This document shows positions 7,873 through 10,401 of a DNA stretch of 10,401 bases, in pieces. This stretch comes from Rodentolepis nana. Its lineage: Eukaryota; Platyhelminthes; Cestoda; Cyclophyllidea; Hymenolepididae. Position 1 is the first letter of the stretch; every line of letters begins with the position of its first letter. Made by a program: the position numbers and the translations under genes. The notes under the pieces were generated by a model, which ran no database searches, was not told the origin of the DNA, and saw nothing but the letters and a program-made list of their open reading frames with translations. The stretch spans positions 1 through 10,401 of the forward strand of contig UZAE01002077.1 in NCBI GenBank assembly GCA_900617975.1, read 5' to 3'.

Positions 7873-7899
7873 CTTTCCCACACAATATAAGATTCAAAT

Positions 7900-9090
7900 A
7901 TTTTATAATTTGTTTGAAAAAGGTGAAATAAATCTTGTGAGTGGCTCTGTTAATTCACATGAAACCATTGTTTTAAACAAATTTTAGGTCATAAGTTTTA
8001 AACAAAACGCTTAAGCTAGCGCTAAATTTGGATTGAATAAATTGATCCTTTTTAGCTATTAAAAAAATTGAGTCATATCAATACACTGATAAATTTATGT
8101 GGCTATGCTTTTAATATAGGTGAAATGGTTGGAATGAAGGATAAAATATTATGGCTAAAGCGTCTAATTTTGTAAACAACATTTAAGCAATATTCACATC
8201 GTTCAATTGATAAATATTACAGGTCTTCTCAATAGAGCATTAAAATGAAAATTGAGACAAATATTAATTATGATATTATCAAAATGTTTTTTATTTATCA
8301 GTCTGTCTGCTTAACTATCTTGAAAAATTAGTAAGAAGCGTCAAGTTTCGTGCTTGTCAATTTAACTTGTTGCGAATTCATTTCAATCAAATTAGCTCAA
8401 GTGACATCTCCGCAATAATAAGCGCCTTTCACTGAGAGAAATAAACAAAATAAAAAGATTTAGAAATGGAATAGAACTAAAGAATATTTCCCCATTCAAA
8501 AATGAAAAATTAACTATCAGAGCGTAGTTGCTATATCTGAAGCCAAACCCATTTATGAATAAATTATTTAAACTTGACAATAGGCTTATTGGATAGATAG
8601 TGGGGTTTCAAATGAATAAATTAAGAAAGAGAAATTTTCTGAGAATGATTAATCAATGGAATTTACTCTCTTTTACTTCTCTTCAAAGTGTTAAATTTAC
8701 ACCTTCATAACATAAGATTTAGTTTTCTTTTGTTAAACAAAAATAACATCTAATTACTTTCTCAAACTAACTTTCAAATTTTGCATTAAGCAAATTAAAA
8801 GAAAGACAAATTTAGCAATTTGCCTAGATTTTTAAATTAAAAGCATAGCAACTCATTCAAAAAAGATTTAAAAGCATATAATTGCTTAAAATTCCAAAGA
8901 AAAATGATTTTGTATTTAGTGTTGATGTTCCTAGTTAAAAATACTTTGAACAGAAATTGGTTTTCTAAACGAGATTTATTAAACTGCACTATTGAAAATC
9001 TATTTTAAAGCACGTCATAATCTACCGTTAATTAACTTGGCTTGCTCAAAACAGCTAAATTAATTGGTCAATTGTAAATAAGTCTAAAAT
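7900..9090. other. AT-rich non-coding stretch
   Basis: No convincing exon, RNA gene or repeat was found. A 62-codon minus-strand frame at 8392-8580 is rich in F, L, N and S, as expected of A/T-biased random sequence. If the exon at 7747-7872 is real, this stretch would be its upstream intron. Confidence 0.5.
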
Positions 9091-9098
9091 GTTTAAGT

Positions 9099-9299
9099 TT
9101 GAGCAGTGAGTCATCGCCGTCTGGGTGTAGATTTATACAGAATACTCTGCGTAAAAGTATTCTCCTACTCTCTATATGCTGGCAAGATGTTATCCAAAAC
9201 CACCACTACAAATGCCTCAGTTTAAGCAATAAGAAGATTCATTCATCACTGCTGCAATGGAGTCTGAAGTCATTCTTATTTGAGATAAAACCTGACTAA
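9099..9299 (+). other. 66-codon open frame, weak coding case
   Basis: A local less AT-rich patch with an open frame that starts at TTG rather than ATG. The predicted residues show no motif I recognise. The minus strand of the same patch holds two adjacent short open pieces in different frames, one reading EAFVVVVLDNILPAYRE, which could be decayed coding DNA. Neither strand is convincing. Confidence 0.15.
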
Positions 9300-10290
9300 T
9301 ATAGTTATTCGCTTTCTTATACCTATAACTCTCTAATTAATCCTCTTTCATACCCCAAAACTTAGATGTACCTATAAAATTAAACTTTCCGTTCGTGCAA
9401 GAACCACTGTACAAGTTCGATGGCAAAACAAGTCAATAATTCTCGAGAATTCAATTTGTTGTTCGTTGTTGCAATATTAATTTAAAAAAAAATCCGCTAA
9501 AAATCAAAGCGATATTATACAAAAGGATGGTCTTTTAATAATAATAAAGCAATTAAAATGGAAACACATTTACGCATTATTTGTGTTTTAATTTTAGCTT
9601 TCTGCCAAATACTCCCTTAGCAATAAAGCTGCAATTTCATTATCGAATTCCGACTGCAATGAAATGAGCACCATATGAAATCAATATATAGAAGCGTTAT
9701 TTTGAATATCCAAAACGTATTATGATTTTTTTAAAATCGTTTGCATAGAGTAATTTATTGGGTTATTTTTATCTTTTTTTAGATGTAAAATTTCCAATAC
9801 AAGTGGATTTCCCTATTTTTCTATGTGCATCTATTTCAACAGGGTTGACATCAATAAATTATTAAAAAATTATCTGAAATTGCTTTTTTACTGTTCTGCT
9901 TGGTGAAATTTTCACTTCCTCAAAAACGATTTTCACAGCAATAAATTCTTTGAGTTAAAGCTAAGCAACGTTGCAAATACTGAAGATAGAAGTTTCAACA
10001 CACCTTCAAATAATATATAGGCTTTTTTGTAATGATCTTGCAATTTTTTCTAAGTATGGCAAAAAATGAATTTCTGCAGAATAGCTAAAATATCATTATT
10101 TAACAAAGAATCACAATAAAATTAGCCTGTTGTTTTTAAGTTTTATAAATTAAAAGACAAAATATATTATTAGATTTAATACTGGATCGTTTTTCTCCAT
10201 ATTTTGGCATGGAAAATTCTTACCCGATATTTAAGCAAATAAAATAACTGCATATGTGTTAATTTATAAAATCAAAAGAGGGATGTGTGA
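9300..10290. other. AT-rich non-coding stretch
   Basis: No gene-like frame was found on either strand. A 14-base perfect palindrome (AATTCTCGAGAATT) lies at 9438-9451. A B-box-like AGTTCGATGG near 9415 has no matching A box upstream. The rest is A/T-rich sequence leading up to the right-hand repeat copy. Confidence 0.5.
9438..9451. repeat. 14-base perfect palindrome
   Basis: AATTCTCGAGAATT is self-complementary. The TTC and GAA halves are four bases apart, so it is not a standard heat-shock element, which needs two. No gene is adjacent. It is listed for completeness. Confidence 0.5.
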
Positions 10291-10303
10291 TAGACTTACT
10301 TTC

Positions 10304-10401
10304 ACGTGGTCCACCCTAGGTAACTTATACTCATACGGCAAAAAAGTCTATAAGCCGGCATCTGACTTCTGACTTCAAACTACCATGACCCCACTGTATG
10401 T
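10304..10401 (+). repeat. Dispersed repeat, copy 2 (truncated by the window end)
   Basis: It aligns without a gap to 357-450 in the same orientation, with about 81% identity over the 94 shared bases. The similarity begins sharply near 10305, and the sequence to its left is unrelated to the left flank of copy 1, so this is probably the element's true left edge. The right end lies outside the window. No terminal repeat or target duplication can be judged. Confidence 0.75.

Noticed and set aside
9361..9430. A second tRNA or SINE, from AGTTCGATGG near 9415
   Set aside because: No A-box match lies at the required distance upstream and there is no tail downstream.
9370..9434. Minus-strand stretch reading LPSNLYSGSCTNGKFNFI
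   Set aside because: It looks protein-like for 18 residues but is only a 31-codon frame bounded by stops, with weak splice signals on both sides.
10294..10299. GTAAGT donor on the minus strand at the edge of repeat copy 2
   Set aside because: The sequence that would be the exon is the repeat itself, and all its minus-strand frames hit stops within about 25 codons.
353..10401. The two end repeats as LTRs of one retrotransposon
   Set aside because: At about 81% identity they are too diverged for a young element, nothing between them resembles gag, protease, reverse transcriptase or integrase, and no TG...CA ends or primer-binding site were seen.
1..10401. Bacterial or phage features: operons, ribosome binding sites, CRISPR, origins
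   Set aside because: No compact coding, no regularly spaced repeats and no operon-like spacing; the composition and repeat content are eukaryotic in character.

Overview
This window looks like AT-rich, gene-poor nuclear DNA from a eukaryote, probably an arthropod or other invertebrate. It has long stop-riddled A/T tracts, short microsatellites, a tRNA-derived SINE-like element, decayed interspersed repeats and no compact operon-like coding. The assignment rests on general character only; I recognise no diagnostic gene, and a chelicerate such as a spider is a guess. No complete gene is visible, and no rRNA gene, functional tRNA gene, CRISPR array or bacterial signal was found.

Layout. Positions 1-600 contain one copy of an unidentified dispersed repeat (core 357-450); its partner fills the right edge (10308-10401) in the same orientation at about 81% identity. 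A (TA)8 tract at 1341-1356 abuts a tRNA-derived SINE-like element (about 1354-1501) with recognisable A and B boxes and an (ATC)n/(ATT)n tail. A four-run G-tract (1761-1782) could form a G-quadruplex. Positions 1800-3830 are very AT-rich and essentially featureless, followed by a small CpG-richer patch near 3890-3990. A 147-codon open frame lies at 4881-5324 (+). On the minus strand, 5690-5848 resembles a broken remnant of a Tc1/mariner-type transposase N-terminal region.

The most gene-like part is 6920-7880, which is less AT-rich than its surroundings and carries several open frames. The best single item is a short minus-strand segment (7747-7872) that reads as a protein-coding exon and runs directly into a consensus 5' splice donor. 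A possible in-phase terminal exon lies at 7261-7313. A competing 113-codon plus-strand frame (7344-7685) sits between them behind a strong-looking 3' splice acceptor. From 7900 to the right-hand repeat copy I see only AT-rich sequence.

Nothing here amounts to a clear new biological system. The observations worth checking are the hidden exon, the ORF-rich island around it, and the repeats.
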